The notes beneath the pieces are model-generated. The model was not told the DNA's origin. It saw nothing but the letters and a program-made list of their open reading frames with translations, and did not search any database. Positions 8,321 through 16,859 of a DNA stretch of 64,000 nt are shown here, piece by piece. The stretch is from Anaerotignum sp. (GTDB lineage Bacteria; Bacillota; Clostridia; Lachnospirales; Anaerotignaceae). The stretch is from assembly GCF_030625865.1 (NCBI RefSeq), contig NZ_DAOUQB010000005.1:1-64000 (forward strand), written 5' to 3'. Position 1 is the first letter of the stretch. Every line of letters starts with the position of its first letter. The translations under genes were made by a program, and so were the position numbers.

Positions 8321-9004
8321 ATGTTTACTGAATCTAGAAAGAGAAGTGTTTCTATGCCATTAGTTCAAACAATTAAAGACCAAATCTACGAAATAATCAA
8401 GAAAAAAATTCTCATGCAGGAATACCCCCCAGGCTCAAAGATAAACATTGGTCAGGTTTCCAAGGAACTGGGCGTCAGTAATTCTCCAATTCGAGAAGCA
8501 CTAAATATTTTGGAACACCAAGGTCTTGTTATCTCAACCCCTAATACAGGAGTTAGTGTTGTTTCCTTAACACAACGAGATCACTTTGAATTATCACAGA
8601 TGCTGCTATTTTGGATAGTAGGTTCCTATGAGTATTTACTTGAGGTTCATCAAACCGATAAATTATACAATGATATGAAAGCTATACTTGATACGCAAAA
8701 GAAATGTTTTAAAGACAAGAATATATACGACTTCACTTATTACGCCAATATGTTTGACCGCTGCATACTTGAAAAAACGGGTAATAAACGACTTCTTGCG
8801 AAATTTGATCAAATTTTCCCTTTATACTTTCTTGGTTCAGTTTATGACCAAGCGGAAGATTATAAAAGTTGTGTACTTGGACTGGAGCAACATGAAAAGA
8901 TATTGAGCGCCATTCAGGAAGAACGTCATGATGATGTCATTATAGCTTTACGAGAACATCATTATAAACCAATTTGGGATTTGCGCAACAAAGCAAACTC
9001 CTAA
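8321..9004 (+). CDS. GntR-family (FadR/FCD-type) transcriptional regulator
   Basis: A 227-residue regulator with an N-terminal GntR winged helix (residues ~15-80; 'SPIREALNILEHQGLV' is the recognition segment) and an all-helical C-terminal ligand domain of FCD type (~90-220). Start choice is uncertain: ATG at 8321 or ATG at 8354, neither with a strong ribosome binding site. It is transcribed divergently from the aminotransferase gene, and a distinctive operator is shared with the B3/4-protein gene. Ligand is unknown; an amino acid or its 2-oxoacid is a reasonable guess. Confidence 0.88.
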   Translation: MFTESRKRSVSMPLVQTIKDQIYEIIKKKILMQEYPPGSKINIGQVSKELGVSNSPIREALNILEHQGLVISTPNTGVSVVSLTQRDHFELSQMLLFWIVGSYEYLLEVHQTDKLYNDMKAILDTQKKCFKDKNIYDFTYYANMFDRCILEKTGNKRLLAKFDQIFPLYFLGSVYDQAEDYKSCVLGLEQHEKILSAIQEERHDDVIIALREHHYKPIWDLRNKANS

Positions 9005-9131
9005 ACTGTTCATTTTAATATTGAATGCGCTGCATATTACAAAAATGAGTCTGCGAAAATTTTTCTGTAATCAGTAAATAGAGCGAACGAAAGGCTTCTA
9101 TGTTAAAATAAAATCATAGGAGTCTTTTATT

Positions 9132-9200
9132 ATGGCGAAAAAAAACCCCTACACAAGGTACCCATAACAGAAGGTAAACGAAATATCATCCATCAGCCTC
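9132..9200 (+). pseudogene. IS256-family transposase, N-terminal remnant with frameshift
   Basis: After a good ribosome binding site (AGGAG), ATG at 9132 opens 'MAKKNPYTR'. One base later in frame, from 9158, the sequence reads 'VPITEGKRNIIHQ'. This matches the conserved start of IS256/mutator transposases, where a phrase like I-x-E-G-K-R-N-I-I-H-x-L-L precedes the 'E-Y-x-I' motif. The similarity then stops. The first frame meets a stop at 9165, so the copy is dead. Similarity is judged from memory of the family. Confidence 0.65.
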
Positions 9201-9251
9201 TTCAGCGGAACTGCCGGTCGACTGTGGGTAGGATACGGATGCCATTGTTTC

Positions 9252-9383
9252 TTATGCAAGGTCTGTGGGGATGCAGTTTCTTGTACTTTTATGATAATTT
9301 TCTGACACGGCTTTTTTATGTTGCTTTGCGATTTCTAATATTTCATTTAATGCAGAATTCGAGACAACTCTTTTTCTTGGCAT
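9252..9383 (-). CDS. 43-residue small ORF of unknown function
   Basis: ATG at 9383 follows AGGAGGT at 6-base spacing and opens a 43-codon frame, basic at its start (MPRKRVVSNSALNEI) and rich in lysine and histidine. I do not recognise the product. Its ribosome binding site lies in the 3' arm of the hairpin at 9388-9427, so translation may be blocked until the hairpin opens. It sits among mobile-element debris and may itself be the truncated start of a transposon gene. Confidence 0.35.
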   Translation of the reverse strand: MPRKRVVSNSALNEILEIAKQHKKAVSENYHKSTRNCIPTDLA

Positions 9384-9387
9384 ATGA

Positions 9388-9427
9388 AAACCTCCTATTG
9401 TAGTTTTTATTCTACAACAGGAGGTTT
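9388..9427. terminator. 16-bp hairpin, terminator-like on both strands
   Basis: AAACCTCCTATTGTAG (9388-9403) pairs with CTACAACAGGAGGTTT (9412-9427) with a single mismatch. On the plus strand it is followed by CTTTTTAT. On the minus strand it lies downstream of the B3/4-protein gene and its 3' arm contains the ribosome binding site of the small ORF. Confidence 0.6.
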
Positions 9428-9479
9428 CTTTTTATCATGTCCTTTTTACTGGTTCTGTTCCTTTCGACAATGTGCTTTT

Positions 9480-10181
9480 TTATAACGATATCGATGGGTT
9501 GTCCTTAGTTAGCAGTCCTGTAACAACATCACACCCAAATAGCGACTTAAGTAATTCCGCTAATTCGCTTTGTGCAGCTTTGACTGCTTCTCCGTTGCAA
9601 TCTAAAAATCCATCTATAGGGAATAGAATATCCTTGCTATCTTCGTCAATTTTTCCGTTCTCACTCTGTCTCCAAATCCAACGACGTGTTTTAACCGTAT
9701 TACCACTTACATATATCAGTTCATCTGCATCAGGTGTTTCTGGTTCTCCGCCACCAAACGGAACAAAAACATCCTCTGGCTTTGCAAATCGAACTTCTAA
9801 TGAGTCATCCATCTTCCCAATATCATGTGCACCCATTGGCAACATATATTTGAGGGACAATGCATTTCCAAGATCAACTATCGTGTTAATCTGAGGTAAG
9901 TCATTCCCTTTCATTATTCTCTTAGATAATGCTTCTACTGAACTCATATATTTATTAGGATTTACCCCCAATGATAAAAAAGCTTCGCGATAAGGAACAA
10001 CACCTGTATACTCTTTTAAATTAATACCTTCTAAACGCTGACGGATAGCCACCGTCTCCGCCTCTAAAAACTGTGCAACCTCCACAATTTTCTTCTTGTT
10101 ATCTACGCCCTTTGCAATAACAACGCCGAAACAAACATTGGGCAACTTTTCAAACACTCGATTATTTATACAAAAATTCAC
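9480..10181 (-). CDS. B3/B4 tRNA-binding-domain protein (PheRS beta editing-domain homologue)
   Basis: This 233-residue protein matches the stand-alone B3/4 domain family, homologous to the editing module of bacterial phenylalanyl-tRNA synthetase beta chain. Typical features are 'PYREAFLSLGVNPNKYMSS' (~63-81), 'LPQINTIVDLGNALSLKY' (~94-111), 'PMGAHDIGK' and 'PFGGGEPETPDADELIYV'. The predicted start is GTG at 10181, preceded by AAGGAG about 11 bases upstream. It has its own promoter overlapped by a TGCACGA-type operator identical in plan to that of the aminotransferase. Members may hydrolyse or bind mischarged tRNA or amino acids. Function here is unproven, but co-regulation with amino acid catabolism is suggestive. 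Confidence 0.8.
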   Translation of the reverse strand: MNFCINNRVFEKLPNVCFGVVIAKGVDNKKKIVEVAQFLEAETVAIRQRLEGINLKEYTGVVPYREAFLSLGVNPNKYMSSVEALSKRIMKGNDLPQINTIVDLGNALSLKYMLPMGAHDIGKMDDSLEVRFAKPEDVFVPFGGGEPETPDADELIYVSGNTVKTRRWIWRQSENGKIDEDSKDILFPIDGFLDCNGEAVKAAQSELAELLKSLFGCDVVTGLLTKDNPSISL

Positions 10182-10244
10182 ACTTTTTCCTCTCCTTCAT
10201 GTTAATTTTTAAAAATATGTTGACAAGATATTTAAGATTGTTAT

Positions 10245-10289
10245 ATTATAACACCGAGATGCACGATGCACAATGCACAATTTGCACAA
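10245..10289 (-). promoter_or_regulatory. Promoter and GntR-type operator of the B3/4-protein gene
   Basis: On the minus strand TTGTGC (10268-10273) and TATAAT (10245-10250) are 17 bases apart. TGCACGATGCACAATGCAC starts at 10260 and covers the spacer and the -35 box; it differs from the operator at 8161 by one base over the shared 18-base core. A further TTTGCACAA follows to 10289. Binding there would block the promoter. Confidence 0.65.
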
Positions 10290-10844
10290 TTTATATTGTA
10301 TAAACTTATTTTCAAGCCGAAAGGGTTGAGCAAACAGAACACAGTATAGTTAGTATCTGCCTCCAAAATCCTAGAAATCCTTTAGTTGCAAAAGTAACAC
10401 TACAATCCACTTGTTTTCAAAGAAAGCTACATACAAATTTACAACGGAGAACGATACTCTTCATGGCTACAAATGTTATAAAGTCAAAGCGTCCAGTCTT
10501 AAATATCTATGTAAAAAGAGATAACATTCAATCACAATTTATATCAACAAATTAAAACCACTAGCAAAAGCAACGAGCCATAAGAAAAATTTGATTCTGA
10601 AAAACCTGTTTTGTATAGTACTTTGTCAAAATCCCTCGATAGCCCCTCCAAAAAGGATGCCCTCGACACTTTTTTGTGCACTGCACTAAAATCCAGCAAT
10701 TCACCTTTCTAATGTTCTCTTATGGTACCGCGCCTAATGCAAATGGCTTTTATTTCTATTGCAAAAATTTAAATTCTCTACCGATTTTTATTGCTAAGCA
10801 CTTGACAAACCTATTAATAGCTATCCTATAGGAGGTATGCTCTC
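10290..10844. promoter_or_regulatory. Long leader of the permease gene with a T-box-like core
   Basis: No gene is evident in these 555 bases. TGGTACCGCG (10723-10732) equals the invariant core of T-box riboswitches and lies 113 bases upstream of an amino acid permease, but I cannot draw a convincing stem I or terminator/antiterminator pair. GTGCACTGCAC (10676-10686) is a weak relative of the operator at 10260. AGGAGGT precedes the permease ATG by 8 bases. Confidence 0.35.
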
Positions 10845-12269
10845 ATGAGTGATTTTAAAGGAAACTCGTCGACAGTAAAAGAGGTCGGCAAAAAAATGGG
10901 TATTTTTTCAGTTTTTTGTATGGCAACAGGAACAATCGTAGGCGCAGGCGTTTTCGGCACTATCCCAGTTGCAACCGGATTAGTGGGTACTGGCTTGGCG
11001 TGGGCATATGTTTTTGCATTCCTCACGGTACTTTTTCGTGATATGCCTAACGTTCTTACCACATCTGTAATCCCTGCACCATACGCTCCATATAAGCACG
11101 TTTCCAGATTAGTAAACCCATCTTCAGGCTTCTTAATGGTAGTTTACGCATTTAACTATATTTTGATTTTGTCTTCTCTTGCAACAGTTTTTGCAGAGTA
11201 TATTGGCGTTTATATTCCATTAGATCCACGCATCTTAGGTATTGCTGCATTAGTTATCTTCGCTTTTATCACATGTAAAGGTGCAGCTGCCAACGCTGCT
11301 GTACAAAATGTCATGGTGGTGTTATTGATTTGCGCATTGTTAATGTTTATATATAAAGGCACTCCTAAAATGTCTTCAGAATTAGTATCCATAAGCAAAG
11401 TTGTTGCACCTGAGAATCTTTCGATTGCTGCTTTTGGCGCGGCAGTAGCTATACTTTCTCAATCGCTGCAAGGTGCTGTAGACTGTACTGCTTACACAGA
11501 TGAAATTAAAAATCCTGGCAAAACAATACCTATCTGCTTTGTGTTATCAACTGGCGCAACATTGATTTTATTTATAGCGGTTGGTATTGTTTGTCTCGGA
11601 ATTCTTCCAGCAGAAAAATTCTCCTCCGTAAAGGATGCAGCCGCTTTGGTTTTGAGCTCCAGCCAAATACTATACTTCATCATTGCTGGTGCTGTATTTG
11701 CTATTCTTACATCGCTTAATGGTATTTATATCGCATCTGCTCACAAGATTGCCGCAGCCGCTGAAGATAAAGTGCTTCCGGCATGGTTTGCAAATAAAAA
11801 CAAAGCGAATGTATCTTCTCATTCTGTTATTGTTTTTGCAGCAGGCGCTTCCGCTATCGTTGCATTCGGATTACCAATTGGTACATTGTTCAGTGCTTTC
11901 TCATTTTTGGTTATCTTGTGTGGTATGTTCATCTTAATCCCTACTACACGTGTACATAAGGCTTATCCTCATTCCTATAAGCACTCCTACTTTAAATTAA
12001 CACCCAGTATTATTAAAGTAGTATGTACTCTTGGTTTCTTTATTTCAATCTGGACACTCATTTCTTTGATTCAGACATTAGATGCTATGATTACGATTGT
12101 AATTGCAGTTTGGATAGCGTTATTCTACCTCTACTTCTTCTTGCGGAAAGCATATTTGAAGAAACAGGGCATTGACTTATATGAACTTATGAGTACTCCT
12201 TATCCAGCATGGGTAGAACAAGAAGCTAAATACGCAGCAATGGACGCAGCTGAAAAACAGCAGAAATAA
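10845..12269 (+). CDS. APC-superfamily amino acid permease
   Basis: A 474-residue membrane protein with about 12 hydrophobic segments. The first helix carries 'GTIVGAGVFG' (~27-36), the unwound substrate-binding motif of APC transporters. Charged residues cluster in the soluble C-terminal tail (DAAEKQQK). A strong ribosome binding site sets the ATG at 10845. It stands alone between two minus-strand genes, with a bidirectional terminator behind it. It probably imports the amino acid handled by the aminotransferase and 2-oxoacid oxidoreductase upstream; the substrate is inferred from context only. Confidence 0.9.
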   Translation: MSDFKGNSSTVKEVGKKMGIFSVFCMATGTIVGAGVFGTIPVATGLVGTGLAWAYVFAFLTVLFRDMPNVLTTSVIPAPYAPYKHVSRLVNPSSGFLMVVYAFNYILILSSLATVFAEYIGVYIPLDPRILGIAALVIFAFITCKGAAANAAVQNVMVVLLICALLMFIYKGTPKMSSELVSISKVVAPENLSIAAFGAAVAILSQSLQGAVDCTAYTDEIKNPGKTIPICFVLSTGATLILFIAVGIVCLGILPAEKFSSVKDAAALVLSSSQILYFIIAGAVFAILTSLNGIYIASAHKIAAAAEDKVLPAWFANKNKANVSSHSVIVFAAGASAIVAFGLPIGTLFSAFSFLVILCGMFILIPTTRVHKAYPHSYKHSYFKLTPSIIKVVCTLGFFISIWTLISLIQTLDAMITIVIAVWIALFYLYFFLRKAYLKKQGIDLYELMSTPYPAWVEQEAKYAAMDAAEKQQK

Positions 12270-12352
12270 GTTGAACCCAAATTGATTTGAAAATGAATCA
12301 AACAAAGCAATTTAAATTCCCTTTCATAATTGAAAAGCTAAATATATAAAAA

Positions 12353-12400
12353 ACAAGCTCATCGTCATGTATTTATTTATGATAATGAGCCTGTTTTTTT
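12353..12400. terminator. Bidirectional rho-independent terminator
   Basis: ACAAGCTCATCGTCAT pairs with ATGATAATGAGCCTGT (two G-U pairs and one mismatch) around an AT loop. The plus strand continues with a run of T, and the minus strand reads TTTTTTATATAT after the stem. It can end both the permease transcript and the alcohol dehydrogenase transcript. The rest of 12270-12640 shows nothing else. Confidence 0.8.
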
Positions 12401-12640
12401 GTATAAACAATTCTTACATAGCCCCTAAAATTCCAACAAAAATCAATTTGCTCGTGGTTCTGTTTTTGGTCGCCTTCATCTTGATGGATACTTCTGTAAA
12501 ATCCTGATTTCAATATCTTTATGGTAGCAATATTTTATTCATGGGCAATTTGGGGTCAAAACACAATCCAGTAAACTGCCGAAGATGTTCATTCTCCTCC
12601 GAAACTTTGGTTTTCACGCCCTTCCAAAAACATGTCCATT

Positions 12641-13819
12641 TTATTGACTATAATGCATACTATCTTTTAAAATTTTTACAATTTCTTTATGAGAAATCGC
12701 TTTATATCCGCCTTCTAAAATAAAAGAGCTAGATGCAATGCCATCTAACATATTCTCCTTAATGCCCAGATCCTGGGCACTCATCACAAGGCCCAATTCT
12801 TTCATATAGGATTCCATTTGGTCAAGACCCTCTTCTGCAATTTGCTCATCTGTTTTTCCTTCTGGCTTTACATCCCAGACGTTAATTGCATAGCGTTTGA
12901 ATTTTTGAAGTCCATAAGGCATAATAAATCGGTAATATGGCAAGGAGATGACTGACAGCGTCATTCCATGCGTAGCATCGGTATAGCCACCAATGGACTG
13001 ACCAATCATATGTACCATCCAGTCTGTTGATTTTCCCTTTGCAACAAGGGTATTAAGCGCCCACGTCGCAGTCCACATAATATTACTTCTTGCTTCGTAG
13101 TCTGTTGGATTCTTGATTGCAATTGTGGAACTGTGAATCAAGGACTTTAATAATCCCTCCATAATGTAATCAGAAGTGTTATCATCTTCCCCAGAAAAAT
13201 ACTGCTCCAGGATATGGGACATGATATCAAAGAATCCGGCTACCATTTGATATTGAGGTACCGTATAGGTAAATACAGGATTCAATATCGAGAATTTCGG
13301 AAATACATTTTCACCAAAAACACGACATATTTTTTGTTTTGAAGCATAATTAGTGATAACTGAACCCCCATTCATTTCAGACCCAGTACCAACCATTGTC
13401 AAAATGCATCCAACAGGGATTATTTTGTTATCAACCCCCTCCATTCTAAGATAGTATTTTTCCCATGGATCTTCTTCACAATAAGCAGAAACAGAAACAG
13501 CTTTCGCATAATCGCATACTGATCCGCCACCCACTGCCAGAATCAAATTGATATCGTTATCTTTAGCTCTTATACAGCCTTCATAAAGCTTTTCGACTGT
13601 AGGATTAGGCATAACTCCCGCATCCTCAAAGACATCTTTGCCCTTGTCCCTAAGAATTTTAATAATTTCGTCATATAATCCAGTTGTCTTTATGGAACCA
13701 CCTCCATAAACAAGTAATATATTTTTCCCATATTTAGGTAATTCCTCATTCAAAAATTTTAATGAATCCTCTCCAAAATATATTTTTGTGGGGTTTGAAT
13801 AACTGAAATTTCCTAACAT
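12641..13819 (-). CDS. Iron-containing alcohol dehydrogenase (butanol dehydrogenase type)
   Basis: A 392-residue group III alcohol dehydrogenase of the YqhD/BdhA type. It has the nucleotide loop 'VGGGSVCDYAKA' (~92-103) and metal-site elements 'GFFDIMSHILEQY' and 'TDATHGM', supplying the usual Asp and three His ligands. It reduces an aldehyde to an alcohol with NAD(P)H in the cytosol. ATG at 13819 was chosen because GGAGGAG lies 5 bases before it; an upstream in-frame ATG at 13840 has no site of its own. The gene follows the thiolase gene on the same strand after ~180 bases. The physiological aldehyde is unknown. Confidence 0.88.
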   Translation of the reverse strand: MLGNFSYSNPTKIYFGEDSLKFLNEELPKYGKNILLVYGGGSIKTTGLYDEIIKILRDKGKDVFEDAGVMPNPTVEKLYEGCIRAKDNDINLILAVGGGSVCDYAKAVSVSAYCEEDPWEKYYLRMEGVDNKIIPVGCILTMVGTGSEMNGGSVITNYASKQKICRVFGENVFPKFSILNPVFTYTVPQYQMVAGFFDIMSHILEQYFSGEDDNTSDYIMEGLLKSLIHSSTIAIKNPTDYEARSNIMWTATWALNTLVAKGKSTDWMVHMIGQSIGGYTDATHGMTLSVISLPYYRFIMPYGLQKFKRYAINVWDVKPEGKTDEQIAEEGLDQMESYMKELGLVMSAQDLGIKENMLDGIASSSFILEGGYKAISHKEIVKILKDSMHYSQ

Positions 13820-13997
13820 TTTTTCTCCTCCCGACTTCATTTTTATAAATAAAATCTTCTTAAAACCTATTCATACATCATATCTATCTTTCCTGATCCT
13901 TAAGCATATATATGTATTTGCTTTTCTTTTTTATCTCCTTGTTACTTTTTCTTGTAATGGGTTACCCTTATTTTCCAGGAAATATATTCAACCCAAA

Positions 13998-15176
13998 TTA
14001 TTGCATTTCAACAATAACAGTTGTTGCCATACCACCACCAATACAAAGAGTTGCTAAACCATATTTAGATTTAATCTTTTGCATTTCGTGGAGAAGTGTT
14101 ACTAAAATTCTTGCGCCAGATGCACCAACAGGGTGCCCTAAAGCAATTGCGCCACCATTTACATTTACTTTTTCCATATCAAAACCAAGCTCTTTTGCAA
14201 CAGCAACACTTTGTGCCGCAAATGCTTCATTGCTTTCAATTAAATCTAAATCTTCTACTGTCAAGTTGGCTTTTTCCAAAGCTTTTTTGCACGCATAAAT
14301 GGGGGTAATACCCATTATTTGTGGGTCTGTTCCTGCCGAGGCATAAGATTTAATTTTTGCTAACGGAGTTACACCAAGCTCTTTAGCTTTTTCAGCACTC
14401 ATAACAATAATCGCAGCCGCACCATCATTAATACCAGATGCATTACCTGCTGTTACCGTACCATTTTCTTTAAATACAGTTTTAAGACTTTGCAATTTTT
14501 CCAAAGTCATTCCATGTTTAGGAAATTCATCTTCAGAAATTACAGTTTCACCTTTTTTAGATTTTATAACAACTGGCACAATTTCATCATTAAAGCGTCC
14601 AGATTTTTGAGCCGCTTCGGCTCTATTTTGACTTCTTAGAGCAAACTCATCTTGCATTTGTCTAGTGATCCCATATTTTTCTGCAACATTTTCTGCCGTA
14701 ATTCCCATGTGATATTTATGAAAAGCATCAGTAAGTGCATCTTTAATCATACTATCTGCAACTATACCATCGCCCATACGATAACCACTTCTTGCTTTCT
14801 CTAATAAATAAGGTGCTTGTGTCATGTTTTCTGTACCACCACAAACTACAACATCAGCATCGCCGCAAATAATAGCTTGCGCCGCCATAGCAACACTGCG
14901 TAAGCCAGAACCACAAATCATATTTATTGCAAGAGCTGGTTTTTCAACAGGAATTCCAGCATTAATCGCTACTTGACGCGCAACTCCTTGATACATACCA
15001 GATTGCAACACACAGCCAAATATCGTTTCATCTACTTCTTCTGGAGCAATGTTTGCTCTATTTAATGCTTCCTTAACTGCGATTTTCCCAAGTTCTGCAG
15101 CACTAACATTTGCAAACACACCATTAAAAGCTCCAATAGCTGTTCTTACCGCACTTGCAATAACTACTTCTCTCAT
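13998..15176 (-). CDS. thlA: Acetyl-CoA acetyltransferase (thiolase)
   Basis: A 392-residue thiolase with all catalytic elements: nucleophilic Cys in '[10 protein letters not shown]' (~84-93), '[14 protein letters not shown]' with the active His (~341-354) and the second Cys in 'LCIGGGMA' (~376-383). It interconverts two acetyl-CoA and acetoacetyl-CoA. Length equals the biosynthetic/degradative thiolase norm. It lies 15 bases downstream of the AtoA-like subunit, forming an atoD-atoA-thiolase operon that can degrade a 3-oxoacid to acetyl-CoA or run toward butyrate precursors. Confidence 0.93.
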   Translation of the reverse strand: MREVVIASAVRTAIGAFNGVFANVSAAELGKIAVKEALNRANIAPEEVDETIFGCVLQSGMYQGVARQVAINAGIPVEKPALAINMICGSGLRSVAMAAQAIICGDADVVVCGGTENMTQAPYLLEKARSGYRMGDGIVADSMIKDALTDAFHKYHMGITAENVAEKYGITRQMQDEFALRSQNRAEAAQKSGRFNDEIVPVVIKSKKGETVISEDEFPKHGMTLEKLQSLKTVFKENGTVTAGNASGINDGAAAIIVMSAEKAKELGVTPLAKIKSYASAGTDPQIMGITPIYACKKALEKANLTVEDLDLIESNEAFAAQSVAVAKELGFDMEKVNVNGGAIALGHPVGASGARILVTLLHEMQKIKSKYGLATLCIGGGMATTVIVEMQ

Positions 15177-15191
15177 ATATATCCTCCTAAA

Positions 15192-15839
15192 TCATCCAAA
15201 AGTCTTCAAAAAATCTGCCACATTCACATCTGCTTCTATTGCTGCCAAAACATCTTCTTTTGTTGTATCTTTATGTATTTCCGTTAATGTCAATCCATCT
15301 TTTGTCATTTCAAGCACAGCAAGTTCTGTCACAATCATATCAACAACCCCTCTGCCCGTTAAAGGAAGATTACATTCTTTTAAAATCTTGGGCATCCCTT
15401 TTGCTGTATGTGTCATAGCAACGATTACTTTTTTAGCACCGCTAACTAAATCCATTGCACCACCCATACCTGGAACCATTTTTCCAGGCACCATGTAGTT
15501 TGCCAAATTTCCTTTTTCGTCTACTTGCAAACCGCCTAAAACTGTAATATCTACATGACCGCCTCTTATAATTCCAAATGACATTGCGCTATCGAAAAAC
15601 GCTGCATCGTCTTTTATTGTTATAGGTTGTGCACCTGCATTTACATAATATTCAACTTCTTCTTCCGGTTTTGCGACTTTATCTAAGCCTATAAAACCAT
15701 TTTCCGAATGAAAGACAACATCAATATTACTAGAGACATAATCTGCCACCATAGTCGGTAAGCCAATCCCTAGATTTACAACATCACCATCTTTAATTTC
15801 TTTAGCAATTCTTCTCGCTATGATCTCTTTTTCACTCAT
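15192..15839 (-). CDS. atoA: 3-oxoacid/acetoacetate CoA-transferase, beta subunit
   Basis: A 215-residue beta subunit of a class I CoA-transferase. The catalytic glutamate lies in 'FHSENGFIGL' (~46-55), and 'GINP'-type elements are replaced by 'NLGIGLPTMVADYV' near the N-terminus, as in AtoA/ScoB. ATG at 15839 was preferred over the ATG at 15845 because the AAGGAGA ribosome site is only one base from the latter and 7 bases from the former. The start lies 2 bases beyond the AtoD stop codon, a coupled arrangement. It activates acetoacetate or another 3-oxo/short-chain acid with CoA from an acyl-CoA. Confidence 0.92.
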   Translation of the reverse strand: MSEKEIIARRIAKEIKDGDVVNLGIGLPTMVADYVSSNIDVVFHSENGFIGLDKVAKPEEEVEYYVNAGAQPITIKDDAAFFDSAMSFGIIRGGHVDITVLGGLQVDEKGNLANYMVPGKMVPGMGGAMDLVSGAKKVIVAMTHTAKGMPKILKECNLPLTGRGVVDMIVTELAVLEMTKDGLTLTEIHKDTTKEDVLAAIEADVNVADFLKTFG

Positions 15840-15841
15840 AG

Positions 15842-16489
15842 TCATTCTCCTTTTACGATGTAGTCCACCAAAATGTGGGGTGTGACAATTTCACTTGGGT
15901 TTAACGCTCCAACAGGCACGATTTCTTTGGCCTCAACAAAAACTGTATCAGCCGCCATAGCCATAATTGGATTAAAATTTCTAGTTGAACCATAATAAAT
16001 GAGATTTCCTTTTTCATCTGCTACTGATGCAAAAATCAAAGCTAAATCTGCTCGCAAAGGTGCTTCTAAAATGTATTCCTTGCCCTCAACTTCAACTACT
16101 GTTTTACCTTTTTGTACTTCTGTGCCAATACCTGTTGCAGTTAAAATGCCCCCTAGACCAACGCCGCCAGCACGTACTTTTTCAGCCAAAGTTCCTTGTG
16201 GCACCAAATTAACTTCAATCTCATTTGAAATCATTTGTCTGCCCGTTTCAGGATTAGTTCCGATATGTGAAACAATAGCTTTTTTAACTAAATGATGCTC
16301 AATTAACTTACCAGCACCTTTTCCGATAAATGCCGTATCGTTGCATATTAGTGTAATATTTTTATAACCTTTTTTAACAATACGACTAATTAGTTTTTCA
16401 GGTGTCCCTACACCTAAAAACCCACCAACCATAATTGTCATATCGTCTTTTAAATATTGATCCAAACTTGAAACTTGCGTTACCTTCAA
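15842..16489 (-). CDS. atoD: 3-oxoacid/acetoacetate CoA-transferase, alpha subunit, TTG start
   Basis: The 215-residue alpha subunit shows 'DDMTIMVGGFLGVGTPEKLI' (~15-34) and 'GVGLGGILTATGIGTEVQKG' (~111-130), diagnostic for AtoD/ScoA. An in-frame ATG at 16507 is followed directly by AAGGAGA, so that codon cannot use it. TTG at 16489 lies 6 bases after this site, and the protein then begins KVTQVSSL in register with AtoD proteins. I therefore call TTG as the start. It heads the atoDA-thiolase operon, and a large palindrome at 16521-16546 lies just upstream. Confidence 0.9.
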   Translation of the reverse strand: MKVTQVSSLDQYLKDDMTIMVGGFLGVGTPEKLISRIVKKGYKNITLICNDTAFIGKGAGKLIEHHLVKKAIVSHIGTNPETGRQMISNEIEVNLVPQGTLAEKVRAGGVGLGGILTATGIGTEVQKGKTVVEVEGKEYILEAPLRADLALIFASVADEKGNLIYYGSTRNFNPIMAMAADTVFVEAKEIVPVGALNPSEIVTPHILVDYIVKGE

Positions 16490-16520
16490 TTTAATTCTCC
16501 TTCCCATTAAAGCAATTTTG

Positions 16521-16546
16521 TATAACAAAAATTTATTTTTGTTATA
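16521..16546. promoter_or_regulatory. 26-bp palindrome upstream of atoD, probable operator
   Basis: TATAACAAAAAT and its exact complement ATTTTTGTTATA flank two central T bases. The element ends 32 bases upstream of the TTG start codon. Perfect 12-bp arms with a 2-base centre point to a dimeric regulator rather than a terminator. A related TATAACA occurs near 16803. Confidence 0.5.
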
Positions 16547-16561
16547 CCGCTGTAAAGAATT

Positions 16562-16597
16562 GATACCATGCAGTATTCACCGCATGGTATCTTTTTT
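16562..16597. terminator. 10-bp hairpin with T tract on the plus strand
   Basis: GATACCATGC pairs perfectly with GCATGGTATC across a 10-base loop, followed by TTTTTT on the plus strand. No plus-strand gene precedes it. On the minus strand it lies between the NhaC and AtoD genes and may still end the NhaC transcript. The remainder of 16598-16859 contains nothing I recognise. Confidence 0.5.
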
Positions 16598-16859
16598 CAA
16601 CAATTTTTGGTGCTCCCAATAAGTTCATATCACCGCTTAGAAATTTCAATTATACTCGGAATTAAAATTTTCAAAGCAGAGATTATAATTGCAATTTAAT
16701 AGCACTAGATTTTACAAACGTCTATATTTTGTATATACGCAAAAACGGTAGTTTTAGCGTATCAATTTAATTTTGGGCAAGTACCTTTGTGGAGGAAAAA
16801 GTATAACATTTTGTTTCAGAATAACAAAGTCAACTGCGAATATTTTTAACCATCATAAT

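Noticed and set aside
9480..10181. Full phenylalanyl-tRNA synthetase beta subunit
   Set aside because: Only the B3/4 domain is present (233 residues), with no catalytic or anticodon-binding domains.
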